Shown here: in pieces, positions 32,982 through 43,873 of the stretch
Layout: each line of letters begins with the position of its first letter
Numbering within the stretch: position 1 is the first letter of the stretch
NCBI GenBank assembly: GCA_029210875.1
Contig: JARGFJ010000008.1
Coordinates: forward strand, 1-64,000
Reading direction: 5' to 3'
DNA: 64,000 bases
Origin: Gammaproteobacteria bacterium
GTDB taxonomy: Bacteria; Pseudomonadota; Gammaproteobacteria; Nitrosococcales; Methylophagaceae
The notes under the pieces: model-generated
Database searches by the model: none
The model's input: the letters and a program-made list of their open reading frames with translations, nothing else
What the model was told of the DNA's origin: nothing
Program-made: the position numbers and the translations under genes

Positions 32982-33053
32982 AAAAAGTCCAGTGAATTAT
33001 AATGATAATGACGATTTAATCAGAGTGTTAGCAACTAGAATATGGCATGAATA

Positions 33054-33905
33054 TTAGCGTATTAAGGTGATCTCTGCACGGCGATTAAGCGCACGGCCCT
33101 GGTCAGTTTTATTCGATGCCAATGGTTTTTTCTCAATGTAGGCTGATGTTGTGATTAGCTGTTCGGGGATCTGTCCTTTTTCAATTAAAAATTGTTTTAC
33201 CGCAGCGGCTCGCCTTTCTGAAAGTGGGCCATTCAAGCGTTTACGGCCATGATTATCGGTGTGGCCCGTGATTATGATACGTTTAATACTGTTATCGACT
33301 TTTACATAATTAGCCAAACGAGTCAGTGCTTTTTCTGCATCAGCATTCAATCTGGATTGTTCCAATCCAAAGTGAATAGTTAGCTTGCGAACAGACTCAA
33401 AGGTATCGGGATGAAGATTTGCAATACAGTGTTGAAACCCTGAAATAGAATCGGATAAATGTACAGTTGACATTAACACGTCAACTTCACTGAATGAACT
33501 GGGGCTATGGTAGCGAAGCGCTGGTAGTAGCCCTTGCTGAAGTTGCGTTAATGCCTGTTTGGCGAGTTGGCCTTTAAGTTCAAATACTGTTTGTCCTGCT
33601 TCAGTTGGAAGTGATGTTAAAGCAATACGTTCATCACTGTTTTGCCAAACAGCTGCAGCAATCTCAAAGTGAGCATTATTTTGACTGGCAGGATAATGAG
33701 ACGTAGTAAAACTGAGGCTAAGATCATCGCCTGTCGATTGACTGAACTTAGCTTCACCATAATCGGGAATGTGTTGGATAAGGCTACATTCCAGCGGTGT
33801 TTCAATTACTTGCCAGTGCGTATCAGTGATAGGGGATTGAAATTGTTGTGCATGAGCAACTGAGCCTAAACTCAATACGATTAAAAAGATACGTAGTGTT
33901 ATCAT
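33054..33905 (-). CDS. motY: MotY-like flagellar T-ring protein (OmpA-type C-terminus)
   Basis: A 283-aa exported protein. The signal peptide ends at VAHAQ. The N-terminal domain carries the MotY-type pattern PLECSLIQHIPDYGEAKF. The C-terminal OmpA-like peptidoglycan-binding domain (about 165-283) has ITGHTDNHGRKRLNGPLSERRA and the final NRRAEITLIR. In polar-flagellated gammaproteobacteria MotY forms the T-ring that anchors PomAB/MotAB stators. No other flagellar gene lies in this window; motY is usually stand-alone. It sits 6 bp after apt. A generic OmpA-family protein is the alternative call. Confidence 0.75.
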   Translation of the reverse strand: MITLRIFLIVLSLGSVAHAQQFQSPITDTHWQVIETPLECSLIQHIPDYGEAKFSQSTGDDLSLSFTTSHYPASQNNAHFEIAAAVWQNSDERIALTSLPTEAGQTVFELKGQLAKQALTQLQQGLLPALRYHSPSSFSEVDVLMSTVHLSDSISGFQHCIANLHPDTFESVRKLTIHFGLEQSRLNADAEKALTRLANYVKVDNSIKRIIITGHTDNHGRKRLNGPLSERRAAAVKQFLIEKGQIPEQLITTSAYIEKKPLASNKTDQGRALNRRAEITLIR

Positions 33906-33911
33906 AATTCA

Positions 33912-34427
33912 TCAATAGGTAATGAGAGAGTGGATTGGGTAATTAACGAGTTTATCTCGTCCATTCAAAGCTAACAGTTCTATGACAAAAGCACAGGCTA
34001 CAACTTCGCCTCCTAGTCTTTGTACCAGTTCGCAACTTGCCTCAGCAGTGCCACCAGTAGCGAGTAGATCATCTATTAACAGAATACGGTCACCAGGTTT
34101 AACTGCATCAATATGTGCTTGTAGACTGGCTGTACCATATTCAAGATTGTAGTCGACGCTTTGTACATCATAAGGTAACTTGCCGGGTTTTCGAAGTGGA
34201 ATAAATCCAACATTCAACTGCCAGGCGACAAGACTGCCAAAGATAAAGCCGCGTGCTTCCATACCTGCAACAGCAGTGATATTACTGTCAATATAGGGCT
34301 CGGTAAGTTTTTCTACAGCCAAACGTAGCATTGCTGGATCTTGCACTAACGGCGTGATGTCCTTGAATATAATTCCCTGCTTTGGATAATCAGGAATATC
34401 ACGAATTTTTGTTTTCAATTTATCCAT
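33912..34427 (-). CDS. apt: Adenine phosphoribosyltransferase
   Basis: Purine salvage enzyme converting adenine and PRPP to AMP. The start at 34427 (MDKLKTKIRDIPDYPKQGI, 171 aa) matches the family N-terminus. The in-frame extension to 34565 would overlap the divergent lipoprotein gene and adds a spurious hydrophobic stretch. The PRPP loop is LLIDDLLATGGTAEA; the FKDITPLVQDP and GMEARGFIFGS segments are also diagnostic. The SD is weak. It leads a two-gene unit with motY. Confidence 0.94.
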   Translation of the reverse strand: MDKLKTKIRDIPDYPKQGIIFKDITPLVQDPAMLRLAVEKLTEPYIDSNITAVAGMEARGFIFGSLVAWQLNVGFIPLRKPGKLPYDVQSVDYNLEYGTASLQAHIDAVKPGDRILLIDDLLATGGTAEASCELVQRLGGEVVACAFVIELLALNGRDKLVNYPIHSLITY

Positions 34428-34500
34428 AATAAGCAATCTTGTTTTAGTTAACATATTATATCGGCTGAAATCGTCGCTACTGTAATTATAGAGATAAAAA

Positions 34501-35157
34501 ATGACTGATAACCAACAGATTAAAAACAGTTTGAAAATGTTAAGCGTGTTTGTGTTGATGACCATGTTAACAGGCTGCTTTGGACTTGGCAGTAAAGCAG
34601 ATGATGATGGTGATGGTGAGCCACATTATTACATAGTTGATGTAGATAGAGGCGTTGTTGCAAGTGCGTTTCCTAAAAATCGCGTATTGCTGATAAAACC
34701 AGTTCGAGTAACATCGCACTACCGTTCAAAATCACTAGTATTTCGCATTGGTGAAAATGAATATCAGACACAAAAAAATCACTTGTTTTTTTCTGAACCA
34801 CAGACCATGTTTACAGAACAACTTAAGCGCTGGTTGCAAAAAAGTGGACAATTCAGTCACGTCACGACCGATGAAAGTGTTGCTGCCGATATGGTTCTGG
34901 AATCAGCCGTGACAGCGTTATATGGTGACAAGCGTGAGGCATTTTCCCCGCAAGCAGTTTTAGAAATGCAATTTTTCTTGATGGATGGTCAACAAAATAC
35001 ATCCCAAGCGTTATTTCAAACCGGCTTAAAAGTGGAGGTTGATATAGAGGAAACTACCGCCAACAATGTTGTTAAAGGCTGGAAGCAGGGGCTTGAACAA
35101 CTGTTGGCGACCTTAGAGGATGATTTCAGCGGTTATTTTTTAAAACGTAACCCCTAG
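34501..35157 (+). CDS. PqiC/ABC-type auxiliary lipoprotein family protein
   Basis: A 218-aa lipoprotein with lipobox LTGC (C26). The following domain has VLLIKPVRVTSHYRSKSLVFRIG and a FSEPQTMFTEQLKRWLQ helix, the pattern of the ABC_trans_aux/PqiC family. Those lipoproteins work with MCE-type lipid transporters. Here no MCE, permease or ATPase gene is adjacent, so it is an orphan member. It lies between apt and gyrA, divergent from apt. Family assignment is moderate; the role is unknown. Confidence 0.7.
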   Translation: MTDNQQIKNSLKMLSVFVLMTMLTGCFGLGSKADDDGDGEPHYYIVDVDRGVVASAFPKNRVLLIKPVRVTSHYRSKSLVFRIGENEYQTQKNHLFFSEPQTMFTEQLKRWLQKSGQFSHVTTDESVAADMVLESAVTALYGDKREAFSPQAVLEMQFFLMDGQQNTSQALFQTGLKVEVDIEETTANNVVKGWKQGLEQLLATLEDDFSGYFLKRNP

Positions 35158-35254
35158 TAGTGCTATCGCTAAAAGGTGCATGAAAATACCCATAATGCTA
35201 TTATCATTACTTTGGCAAAATGAGTTGCCGGATGTTTTTTGGATGATGTTATAA

Positions 35255-37837
35255 ATGACTGATGAAATTGCTTTAGAACTCGATTCAATTAGTATTGAAG
35301 ATGAAATGAAGAGATCATATCTCGATTATGCAATGAGCGTAATCGTAGGTCGGGCACTTCCAGATGTACGTGATGGACTTAAACCTGTTCATCGTCGTGT
35401 TCTCTATGCGATGCGTGATTTAGGCATTAACTGGAATGGCTCCTATAAAAAGTCGGCACGTGTTGTCGGTGACGTAATCGGTAAATATCATCCACATGGT
35501 GATACAGCAGTTTACGACACCATGGTACGTATGGCACAACCATTTTCTATGCGTTATATGTTAGTTGATGGTCAAGGTAACTTTGGTTCGGTCGATGGTG
35601 ATTCACCTGCGGCGATGCGTTATACCGAAGTGCGTATGGCAAAAATAACACATGAAATGTTGGCTGATTTAGATAAAGAAACGGTCGATTTTATTCCTAA
35701 CTATGATGAATCTGAATCAGAGCCAGCCGTTCTTCCAACAAAGATCCCTGCATTATTAGTCAATGGCTCATCAGGTATTGCTGTGGGTATGGCGACCAAT
35801 ATTCCACCCCATAACCTCACTGAAATATTAAATGCCTGTATTGCAACGGTTGATAATCCTGCTATTGATATCGATCAGTTAATGGAATATGTGCCAGGTC
35901 CCGACTTCCCAACAGCAGCCATGATTAATGGTGCCAGAGGTATTGCTGAAGCCTATCGTACCGGTCGTGGACGTGTTCATATTCGTGCCAGAGCTGATAT
36001 CGAAACAAATGATGCAACAGGACAGCAAAGTATTGTTGTTCACGAATTGCCATATCAAGTCAATAAAGCACGTTTATTAGAAAAAATTGCAGAGCTAGTA
36101 AAAGAAAAGAAAATTGAAGGTATTTCCGCCTTACGCGACGAGTCAGACAAAGATGGTATGCGTATGGTGGTTGTGCTCAAACGTGGTGAAGTACCTGAAG
36201 TAGTCTTGAATAACTTATATAAACAAACACAAATGCAAACAGTGTTTGGCATCAATATGGTGGCGATTGTTGACGGCCAACCTCGTTTATTAGGGTTAAA
36301 ACAAATTCTTGATGCTTTCATTCGCCACCGCCGTGAAGTAGTCACACGTCGTTCTTTATTTGATCTGCGTAAAGCCCGTGATCGTGCTCATATCTTAGAA
36401 GGTTTAGCGACCGCATTAGCTAATATTGACGAGGTTATCGAGTTAATTAAATCTTCAGATAGTCCTACTGATGCTAAAGAAGCGCTATTAGCTCGTGGTT
36501 GGGCATCAGAAATGATTCTCGAAATGTTGGGTGCTGCTGGTGCTGCCGCTTCCCGTCCTGAAGGACTGGATGAACATTTAGGTTTGGTTAATGGTTCTTA
36601 CAATTTATCGCCAGTCCAAGCTCAAGCTATCCTGGATATGCGCTTGCATCGACTAACTGGATTAGAACAAGATAAGATTTTGCAAGAATATCGTGAAGTT
36701 TTAGAAGAGATTGCAGAACTATTGGCGATTTTGAGTGATCCGGATAATTTGATGGCCGTTATTCGTGAAGAATTAGTTAAAGTGAAAGAAGAATATGGTG
36801 ATGACCGTCGTACCGAAATTATTGATGCACATCTTGACTTAACACTTGAAGATTTGATCACTGAAGAAGAGATGGTGGTCACCCTGTCTCATGCCGGTTA
36901 TGCCAAAACACAGCAATTAGATAGCTATCAAGCACAACGTCGTGGTGGTAAAGGCAAATCAGCGACAGCAATGAAAGATGAAGATTTCATTGAACATTTG
37001 TTTATTGCCAATACCCATGACACCTTATTGTGCTTCTCAAGCAAAGGTCAGGTTTATTGGAAAAAGGTCTATGAACTTCCGACAGGTGGGCGTGCTGCTC
37101 GCGGTAAACCCATTGTTAATTTGCTGCCACTTGATGACGACGAACAAATCAATGCAGTGTTAGCGGTGAGAGAGTTCGAAGCAGATAAATATATCTTTAT
37201 GGTGACTGCATCAGGCACAGTTAAGAAAACACCACTTGTTGATTATTCACGTCCGCGTGCTAACGGCATTATTGCTGTTGATTTAAAAGATGATGATCAA
37301 CTGGTTGCGGTGGCATTAACCGATGGTCAGTCTGATATCATGTTATTTAGTTCAGGTGGTAAGGTTATTCGCTTTGATGAAACAGATGTTCGCTCTATGG
37401 GTCGTGTATCTCGTGGCGTGCGAGGCATGCGTTTACCTGAAGGTGAACGAATTATTTCGATGATCATTGCCAATGAAGACGATGGTGCGATCTTGACTGC
37501 AACCGAGTTTGGCTATGGCAAACGTACACATCTTGAAGAATATCGCGTTCAAGGTCGTGGTGGACAAGGTATTATCTCTATCCAAACGTCAGCTCGTAAC
37601 GGTAATGTAGTCGGTGCTGTTCAAGTTAAAGATGAAAATCAAATCATGCTCATTAGTGATGGTGGAACCCTGGTTCGTACACCAGTGAAAGATGTATCTA
37701 TTGTCGGTCGCAATACCCAAGGTGTTAAATTAATCAACTTAACCAAAAATGAAAAACTGGTTGGTTTGGAACGAATCCTTGAAGAAGAGGAAGAAACTGA
37801 TGATGATGGTGAGCTTGACGGCACAGTAGAAGAGTAA
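35255..37837 (+). CDS. gyrA: DNA gyrase subunit A
   Basis: ATP-dependent type II topoisomerase breakage-reunion subunit. 860 aa. The catalytic tyrosine is Y123 in [11 protein letters not shown]. The quinolone-determining region reads [10 protein letters not shown], with Thr84 and Asp88 at E. coli positions 83 and 87. Thr at this position is a natural variant in several gammaproteobacteria. The C-terminal beta-pinwheel has the GyrA box QRRGGKG and ends in an acidic tail. It is followed 69 bp later by pheA; serC, which often lies between them, is absent. Confidence 0.98.
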   Translation: MTDEIALELDSISIEDEMKRSYLDYAMSVIVGRALPDVRDGLKPVHRRVLYAMRDLGINWNGSYKKSARVVGDVIGKYHPHGDTAVYDTMVRMAQPFSMRYMLVDGQGNFGSVDGDSPAAMRYTEVRMAKITHEMLADLDKETVDFIPNYDESESEPAVLPTKIPALLVNGSSGIAVGMATNIPPHNLTEILNACIATVDNPAIDIDQLMEYVPGPDFPTAAMINGARGIAEAYRTGRGRVHIRARADIETNDATGQQSIVVHELPYQVNKARLLEKIAELVKEKKIEGISALRDESDKDGMRMVVVLKRGEVPEVVLNNLYKQTQMQTVFGINMVAIVDGQPRLLGLKQILDAFIRHRREVVTRRSLFDLRKARDRAHILEGLATALANIDEVIELIKSSDSPTDAKEALLARGWASEMILEMLGAAGAAASRPEGLDEHLGLVNGSYNLSPVQAQAILDMRLHRLTGLEQDKILQEYREVLEEIAELLAILSDPDNLMAVIREELVKVKEEYGDDRRTEIIDAHLDLTLEDLITEEEMVVTLSHAGYAKTQQLDSYQAQRRGGKGKSATAMKDEDFIEHLFIANTHDTLLCFSSKGQVYWKKVYELPTGGRAARGKPIVNLLPLDDDEQINAVLAVREFEADKYIFMVTASGTVKKTPLVDYSRPRANGIIAVDLKDDDQLVAVALTDGQSDIMLFSSGGKVIRFDETDVRSMGRVSRGVRGMRLPEGERIISMIIANEDDGAILTATEFGYGKRTHLEEYRVQGRGGQGIISIQTSARNGNVVGAVQVKDENQIMLISDGGTLVRTPVKDVSIVGRNTQGVKLINLTKNEKLVGLERILEEEEETDDDGELDGTVEE

Positions 37838-37906
37838 ACGCATTACTTTTGAATACGACACATGGTTTGTTAGCATCTTAAATTGGGAATAAATGGTTAA
37901 ATATCT

Positions 37907-38992
37907 ATGAGTGAATACGACGCCTTACAGGTAATTCGACAACAAATTGATAGTATTGACCAGCAATTACAAGATTTGCTTAATAAACGCACAGCTATGG
38001 CTCAGGAAGTAGCGCGTATTAAAATCGAACAGGGTGCCGATGCCGATTTTTATCGTCCTGATCGTGAGGCGATGGTGTTACGCCAAGTGATTGAGCGTAA
38101 TGAGGGGCCACTTCCAGATAAAGAAATGGCGCGTTTATTTCGAGAGATCATGTCAGCCTGTTTGGCAACAGAAAAACCATTGGAAGTTGCTTATCTGGGA
38201 CCAGAAGGGTCTTTCACCCAAGCGGCAGCATTAAAACAATTTGGTGGTTCTGTATTGATGCAACCGATGACAACCATTGCTGATGTGTTTCATGCGGTTG
38301 AAACAGGTAATGCTAATTACGGTTTGGTGCCCGTTGAGAATTCTAGCGAAGGTATGGTGTCACATACCTTGGATCGCTTTATTTCTTCACCACTGAAAAT
38401 AAATGGCGAAGTAACCTTGCGCATTCATCACTATTTGCTCAGTACAGCATCTGATTTAACTCAATTGAAAACAGTTTATGCGCACCCACAAGCACTGGGA
38501 CAATGTCGTAAATGGCTGGCAGAGCATCTTTCCAATTGTGAATTAGTGCCGATGAATAGTAATTCGGAAGCGGCTAAAAATGTAATGAGCGATACCAGTG
38601 CTGCTGCCATTGCCGCCAATCAAGCGGCTGATATTTATGATTTGTTGGTATTAGCCAGTAATATTGAAGACGAAATTGATAATACTACGCGATTTTTAGT
38701 AATAGGATCTCAAGATGTAGGGCCATCTGGTTCCGATAAAACGGCCTTACTTGTTTCCACCAAGAATAAACCAGGCGCTTTGCAGATATTACTCAAACCT
38801 TTGGCTGATAGTGGTATCAGTATGACGCGGATAGAATCGCGTCCAGCTCGAACAGGTATTTGGGAATATGTTTTTTTTATTGATATTGAAGGTCATTGTA
38901 ACGATCCTTCGGTATCAACAGCTTTGCAACAATTAGAACAAGAATCATCCATGTGTCGTATTTTAGGTTCTTACCCAAAAGCGGTAATATAA
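37907..38992 (+). CDS. pheA: Bifunctional chorismate mutase / prephenate dehydratase (P-protein)
   Basis: Makes phenylpyruvate from chorismate. 361 aa with three domains. The AroQ chorismate mutase (about 5-90) has [21 protein letters not shown]. Prephenate dehydratase (about 95-270) has [13 protein letters not shown] and the [12 protein letters not shown] motif. The C-terminal ACT domain (about 280-355) contains [26 protein letters not shown], the ESRP feedback site for phenylalanine. It is 4 bp from ispH. Confidence 0.96.
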   Translation: MSEYDALQVIRQQIDSIDQQLQDLLNKRTAMAQEVARIKIEQGADADFYRPDREAMVLRQVIERNEGPLPDKEMARLFREIMSACLATEKPLEVAYLGPEGSFTQAAALKQFGGSVLMQPMTTIADVFHAVETGNANYGLVPVENSSEGMVSHTLDRFISSPLKINGEVTLRIHHYLLSTASDLTQLKTVYAHPQALGQCRKWLAEHLSNCELVPMNSNSEAAKNVMSDTSAAAIAANQAADIYDLLVLASNIEDEIDNTTRFLVIGSQDVGPSGSDKTALLVSTKNKPGALQILLKPLADSGISMTRIESRPARTGIWEYVFFIDIEGHCNDPSVSTALQQLEQESSMCRILGSYPKAVI

Positions 38993-38996
38993 AACG

Positions 38997-39950
38997 ATGA
39001 AATTAATTTTGGCTAATCCACGTGGTTTTTGTGCTGGTGTTGATCGTGCAATTGAGATTGTAGAACGTGCAATCGAGTTATTTGGTGCCCCTATTTATGT
39101 GCGCCATGAAGTTGTACACAACAAATTTGTAGTTGATGGTCTCAGAGATAAAGGCGCAATCTTTATTGAAGAAGTATCTGAAGTACCAGATAATAGTACG
39201 CTGATTTTTAGTGCGCATGGTGTTTCTCAAAAAGTGAGACATGAAGGCAAACAACGTGGTCTTAAAGTGTTTGATGCTACCTGTCCCTTGGTTACAAAAG
39301 TGCATATGGAGGTGTCAAAATATCAAAAGCAAGGTCAAGAATGTATTTTGATCGGCCATGAAGGTCATCCTGAAGTTGAAGGCACGATGGGGCAATATAC
39401 CTCAGAACAAGGTGGGATGTATCTGGTAGAAACACCGGAAGATGTCGAGAGGTTAGAGGTTAAAAATCCTAGTAACTTAGCCTTTGTAACTCAAACAACA
39501 TTATCGGTTGATGATGCATCTATTGTAATTGATGCGTTACGGGCACGGTTTCCTTCAATCGAAGGACCAAGAAAAGACGATATTTGTTATGCCACCCAAA
39601 ATCGCCAGGATGCGGTTAAAAATTTAGCAAAACAATGTGACGTTGTTTTGGTTGTGGGGTCAAAAAACAGCTCGAACTCTAATCGCTTACGTGAGCTATC
39701 AGTCAAGCTGGATACGCCTGCATATCTGATTGATAATACTGATGATATTGAGCTGGAATGGTTCAATGGCAAAACGACAATAGGACTGACTGCTGGTGCA
39801 TCTGCACCAGAGATTTTAGTTCAGAATGTCGTCGCACGTCTTAAAGAACTTGGTGTATCACAAGCTGATGAAGATCAAGGCTTGCGTGAAACAGTTGAGT
39901 TTTCCTTGCCTAGGGAACTAAAAATTGATAGTTCACAACTCACTAAATAG
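38997..39950 (+). CDS. ispH: 4-hydroxy-3-methylbut-2-enyl diphosphate reductase
   Basis: Last enzyme of the MEP isoprenoid pathway, a [4Fe-4S] reductase producing IPP and DMAPP. 317 aa. The three cluster cysteines are C12 ([12 protein letters not shown]), the Cys of [12 protein letters not shown], and the Cys of [11 protein letters not shown]. The histidines in RHEVVHN and GHEGHPE and the TQTTLS motif are conserved. It starts 4 bp after pheA and ends 3 bp before the ABC permease gene. Confidence 0.97.
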   Translation: MKLILANPRGFCAGVDRAIEIVERAIELFGAPIYVRHEVVHNKFVVDGLRDKGAIFIEEVSEVPDNSTLIFSAHGVSQKVRHEGKQRGLKVFDATCPLVTKVHMEVSKYQKQGQECILIGHEGHPEVEGTMGQYTSEQGGMYLVETPEDVERLEVKNPSNLAFVTQTTLSVDDASIVIDALRARFPSIEGPRKDDICYATQNRQDAVKNLAKQCDVVLVVGSKNSSNSNRLRELSVKLDTPAYLIDNTDDIELEWFNGKTTIGLTAGASAPEILVQNVVARLKELGVSQADEDQGLRETVEFSLPRELKIDSSQLTK

Positions 39951-39953
39951 TGG

Positions 39954-41369
39954 ATGATAATGCCTTTTCTGCCCGTGATTTTATGGACTGATAGCTTAAT
40001 TTACCTGTTATTGGCCGTGTTTGTAGCAAGTGTGTTTTATATCAGACAGCGACCCCATCTTATTACCCCTTGGCAGGCAGTTATAAAACGTAAACGAGGC
40101 ATGATGTCGATCATGATTTTGCTGGTTTATGTCATCGTAGGCTTATTGGACTCAATTCATTTTAGACCAGCACTTGAACCGGATGACAACGGTAATCAGC
40201 ATTATTCATCTGAAGTTTTAACCGTACTTGATGTGGCTTTAATGCCTTTACGCCAACACGTTGAGAAAACCTATTCATCACCCTTAGCGACACGGTTATT
40301 TGTTAGAGAAATGATCGCGTCCGATCAGGGTAAGCTTGACTATGATTATCCAAAATTGACTTATGCTGGTTCCCATTTAGCATCAGAACAAAACAAATGG
40401 GCTGATATCAGCTCGACTTTGATTGATACATCACTTTTAGTATTGCTTATTTGGCTAGGATGGTTGCTATTACTGGTCTTAATTTTTGCTCGATGGCGGC
40501 AGCTGAGTTTTACTGAGGCTGGTCTTGGCATTCTAACTGGCAAATCTGACTATCCGATTAAAACAGGCTTGATAACGCTATTGATCATAGGCTTGTTTGG
40601 TTCAAATCTAATGGCATTAAGTGTTGATTATCATGTCTTTGGTACCGATAAAGTAGGGCAAGATGTGTTATATCAAACCCTTAAAAGTGTGCGGACTGGA
40701 CTGGTCATTGGCACGCTGACAACCTTGGTAATGTTGCCGTTAGCATTGCTAATGGGGATTTCTGCCGGTTACTTTAAAGGCTGGATTGATGATCTCATTC
40801 AATACATTTATACCACGCTTAACTCAATTCCAGGTGTGTTACTGATCGCTGCAGCCGTGTTGATGTTGCAAGTTTATATGAATAATCATCCCGAAAATTT
40901 TGTGACCGTGGCAGAACGTGCAGATATGCGCTTACTGTTTTTATGTATTATTTTAGGAATGACCAGTTGGACAGGCTTATGTCGTATCTTACGTGGTGAA
41001 ACTCTGAAACTGCGTGAATCTGATTATGTGTTAGCCGCCAGAGCACTGGGGGCGGGAAGTTTTACTATCCTTCATCGCCATATTTTGCCGAATTTAATGC
41101 ATATAGTTATGATCGCAATCGTGTTAGATTTTAGTGGATTAGTATTAGCCGAGGCCGTTTTATCTTATGTTGGTGTTGGTGTTGATCCATCGATGATTAG
41201 CTGGGGCAATATGATTAACAGTGCCCGTTTGGAGATGGCGCGTGAGCCCATAGTGTGGTGGTCTTTAACTGCCGCATTTGTTTCTATGTTCGTATTGGTG
41301 TTGGCTGCAAATTTATTTGCCGATGTGGTACGAGATGCCTTTGACCCAAGAATGCAGGGAATAAAATGA
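39954..41369 (+). CDS. Peptide-type ABC transporter permease (OppC/YejE-like), long form
   Basis: A 471-aa inner-membrane permease. The C-terminal half (about 230-470) is a standard binding-protein-dependent permease domain. Its EAA loop (LRESDYVLAARALGAGSFTILHRHILPN) docks the ATPase. The N-terminal half is unusually long, with helices near 10-30, 50-65 and 160-180, a periplasmic stretch, and another helix near 205-225. E. coli OppC and YejE are about 300-340 aa. No OppB-type second permease or substrate-binding protein is adjacent. Its stop overlaps the ATPase gene start (ATGA), so the two are translated together. Confidence 0.85.
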   Translation: MIMPFLPVILWTDSLIYLLLAVFVASVFYIRQRPHLITPWQAVIKRKRGMMSIMILLVYVIVGLLDSIHFRPALEPDDNGNQHYSSEVLTVLDVALMPLRQHVEKTYSSPLATRLFVREMIASDQGKLDYDYPKLTYAGSHLASEQNKWADISSTLIDTSLLVLLIWLGWLLLLVLIFARWRQLSFTEAGLGILTGKSDYPIKTGLITLLIIGLFGSNLMALSVDYHVFGTDKVGQDVLYQTLKSVRTGLVIGTLTTLVMLPLALLMGISAGYFKGWIDDLIQYIYTTLNSIPGVLLIAAAVLMLQVYMNNHPENFVTVAERADMRLLFLCIILGMTSWTGLCRILRGETLKLRESDYVLAARALGAGSFTILHRHILPNLMHIVMIAIVLDFSGLVLAEAVLSYVGVGVDPSMISWGNMINSARLEMAREPIVWWSLTAAFVSMFVLVLAANLFADVVRDAFDPRMQGIK

Positions 41370-43381
41370 CCTCAGCATTATTATCAGTACGGGGTTTAAA
41401 AACATGGTTTGGTTCAGATAAACAAGCGCTACGTGCTGTTGATGGCGTTGATTTTGATATCGCACACGGCCAAACCTTTGCTTTATTGGGTGAGTCCGGC
41501 TGTGGTAAGTCAATGACTGCATTATCATTAATGCGGCTTAACCCGCCCATGGTGAGCCATATTCAACAAGGTGAAATATCACTTGCAGGTGAGGATTTAT
41601 TAGCCCTGTCTGAAACGGAAATGCAACATATTCGTGGTCGACGGATCGCCATGATTTTTCAAGAACCACAAAGTTCATTAAACCCTGTTATGACCGTAGG
41701 TCAACAAATAACAGAGTGTTTAAGATGGCATTTTCACGTTAATGAACAGCAGTGTCAGGATCGCATTATTGAACTGTTAAATGCTGTTGGAATTCCAGAC
41801 CCTGAACAACGCAGTAAGGAATTTCCTCATCAATTGTCGGGCGGAATGAAACAACGGGTGATGATTGCAATGGCTTTAGCAGGCGAGCCAGAATTACTGA
41901 TTGCAGATGAGCCCACTACCGCGCTTGATGTTACGATTCAAGCTCAGATATTAGATTTATTAAAACAAATTCAACGGGATACCGGTATGGCCATTTTATT
42001 GATCAGTCATGATCTGGGTGTGGTTGCCCAAATGGCGGATCATGTAGCCATTATGTATGCCGGCCAAATTGTCGAATCTGCAAGTCGCGAACAGTTATTT
42101 AAACATCATCAACATCCTTACACCGATAAGTTATTTGAAGCCTTGCCATCAGAGCAAAAACGCGACCAACGTTTAACCGTTATTAAAGGCACTGTACCGG
42201 TATTAACGCAACAGTTTAGTGGGTGTCGTTTTGTTGAACGATGTGAACATGCATTTGAACGCTGCCACCAAGAAATTCCTCTGTGGCTTGAACATCAAGG
42301 TCATGGTGTGCGTTGTCATTTATATGAATCGCCCGACTCATTAAATAATACTATTTTAGATCAAGTTAAACATACATCACCTTTGTCAGATGTGTTACCA
42401 GCAGATAAACATATTCTTGATGTGACAGATTTATGTGTGCATTTTCCTGTTCGCAAAGGTTTATTTCAGCGGACAGTGGGGCAGATAAAAGCGGTTGATG
42501 GTGTCAGTCTCACTTTAAAGCAATCAGAAACACTGGCATTAGTTGGCGAATCAGGTTGTGGTAAAACCACCGTTGGCAAGGGAATATTACAATTAGTACC
42601 TGTGACATCAGGCGTTGTTGACTTTCAAGGCAATCATTTGACCGGTTTAACACAACGTCAATTAAAAACACATCGCAGTTTCTTACAAGTTATTTTTCAA
42701 GATCCGTATTCATCGATGAATCCTCGTATGACGGCCAGTCAGATCATTGAAGAAGGCATGGTGATTAAAGATCCACAACTACGTGAAAAACGGATTGAAC
42801 AATTGCTTGAACGTGTCGGCCTACGTTCTGAAATCAAACATCGTTACCCACATGAATTTTCTGGCGGTCAACGCCAACGACTCTGTATTGCAAGAGCATT
42901 AGCAACTGATCCTGACATTATTATTTGTGATGAACCAACGAGTGCATTGGATGTGTCGGTACAAGCTCAAATTCTAAATTTATTACGTGAAATTCAACAC
43001 GAATTTGGCCTATCATTTTTGTTTATTACGCATAATATAGCTGTGGTTGATTATTTGGCTCATCGTGTTGCTGTGATGTATCTCGGACGTATTGTTGAGC
43101 AAGGGCAACGCCATCAGGTTCTAAAATCACCAAAACATCCCTACACCCAGGCATTATTGGCGGCAGTGCCCGACATTGATAACACCAGCGCTAAAGAATA
43201 TATTCGATTGGAGGGCGAGTTACCATCACCAGCAAATCCACCGCAAGGTTGTCATTTTCATCAACGTTGCCCGAAGGTGATGGCTAAATGTTTAGAACAT
43301 TATCCAGCGACAACTACATTAGAAGGTGGTCAAGAAGTACGCTGTTTTTTATATGAAAATGAACAAATGAAAGAGGAATAA
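41366..43381 (+). CDS. Dual-ATPase ABC transporter protein (OppDF/YejF-like fusion)
   Basis: A 671-aa cytoplasmic protein with two ABC domains. The first has Walker [10 protein letters not shown], signature LSGGMKQR and Walker [13 protein letters not shown]. The second has Walker [10 protein letters not shown], signature FSGGQRQR and Walker [13 protein letters not shown]. Each domain ends with the oligopeptide-ABC C-terminal cysteine-rich segment ([15 protein letters not shown] and [15 protein letters not shown]). It powers the upstream permease, probably for peptide uptake. Both nucleotide sites look intact. Confidence 0.92.
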   Translation: MTSALLSVRGLKTWFGSDKQALRAVDGVDFDIAHGQTFALLGESGCGKSMTALSLMRLNPPMVSHIQQGEISLAGEDLLALSETEMQHIRGRRIAMIFQEPQSSLNPVMTVGQQITECLRWHFHVNEQQCQDRIIELLNAVGIPDPEQRSKEFPHQLSGGMKQRVMIAMALAGEPELLIADEPTTALDVTIQAQILDLLKQIQRDTGMAILLISHDLGVVAQMADHVAIMYAGQIVESASREQLFKHHQHPYTDKLFEALPSEQKRDQRLTVIKGTVPVLTQQFSGCRFVERCEHAFERCHQEIPLWLEHQGHGVRCHLYESPDSLNNTILDQVKHTSPLSDVLPADKHILDVTDLCVHFPVRKGLFQRTVGQIKAVDGVSLTLKQSETLALVGESGCGKTTVGKGILQLVPVTSGVVDFQGNHLTGLTQRQLKTHRSFLQVIFQDPYSSMNPRMTASQIIEEGMVIKDPQLREKRIEQLLERVGLRSEIKHRYPHEFSGGQRQRLCIARALATDPDIIICDEPTSALDVSVQAQILNLLREIQHEFGLSFLFITHNIAVVDYLAHRVAVMYLGRIVEQGQRHQVLKSPKHPYTQALLAAVPDIDNTSAKEYIRLEGELPSPANPPQGCHFHQRCPKVMAKCLEHYPATTTLEGGQEVRCFLYENEQMKEE

Positions 43382-43382
43382 G

Positions 43383-43628
43383 ATGGACAAACAAACACAA
43401 CTTGAACTGGAAGCAGCAGCTTTTCGTCGTTTACTCGCACATTTAGATGAAAGAAAAGATGTTCAAAATATTGATCTGATGAACTTGGCAGGCTTTTGCC
43501 GTAATTGCCTCGCAAAGTGGTATTTAGCTGAAGCTGAGCAAAAAGGACTTGATCTCAATTATGACCAGGCGCGTGAAATTATTTACGGTATGCCATATCA
43601 ACAATGGAAAGATAAATATCAAATCTGA
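43383..43628 (+). CDS. DUF1244 family small protein
   Basis: An 81-aa soluble protein. The centre, NLAGFCRNCLAKWYLAEAE, is the conserved DUF1244 signature with a CxxC pair. The function of the family is unknown. It starts 1 bp after the ABC ATPase stop with an AGAGGAA site, so it is in the same transcript. Its last 10 bp overlap the convergent anti-sigma gene. Confidence 0.85.
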   Translation: MDKQTQLELEAAAFRRLLAHLDERKDVQNIDLMNLAGFCRNCLAKWYLAEAEQKGLDLNYDQAREIIYGMPYQQWKDKYQI

Positions 43629-43873
43629 TTATGATCATGCTCTTGATGGCATAAATTATGTAACTGTTTAGCTAACGTATCGATATCAGTATCATTTTGT
43701 TCTTTAGGACGTGCGACAGTGACGATAGAAATGGTAGAACGAATTTGTTGCAAATAATTTCGACAGCAACTGCACAGCAACAGGTGGAAAAACAGTCCGA
43801 TACGTTTACCGATAGTTAAATCGCCATCGATATAATTGTTCACTTCATCAGCAATGTCTTTACATTGGTACAT
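43619..43873 (-). CDS. Small zinc-finger-type anti-sigma factor
   Basis: An 84-aa protein with MYQCKDIADEVNNYIDG followed by the FHLLLCSCCRNYLQQI motif. H29, C33 and C36 plus the N-terminal C4 form an HCC-type zinc site of the zf-HC2 anti-sigma family. It has no membrane helix, so it is probably cytoplasmic and may itself sense metals or thiol oxidation through the zinc cysteines. Its ATG overlaps the sigma gene stop by one base (TAATG), the coupling expected for a cognate sigma/anti-sigma pair. Confidence 0.82.
   Translation of the reverse strand: MYQCKDIADEVNNYIDGDLTIGKRIGLFFHLLLCSCCRNYLQQIRSTISIVTVARPKEQNDTDIDTLAKQLHNLCHQEHDHNQI

Noticed and set aside
34428-34565. Longer Apt starting at 34565
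   Set aside because: It would overlap the divergent lipoprotein gene and add a hydrophobic stretch foreign to the family.
35255-37837. Thr at the GyrA quinolone-resistance position as an acquired mutation
   Set aside because: Thr occurs naturally there in several gammaproteobacteria, so resistance cannot be inferred from sequence alone.
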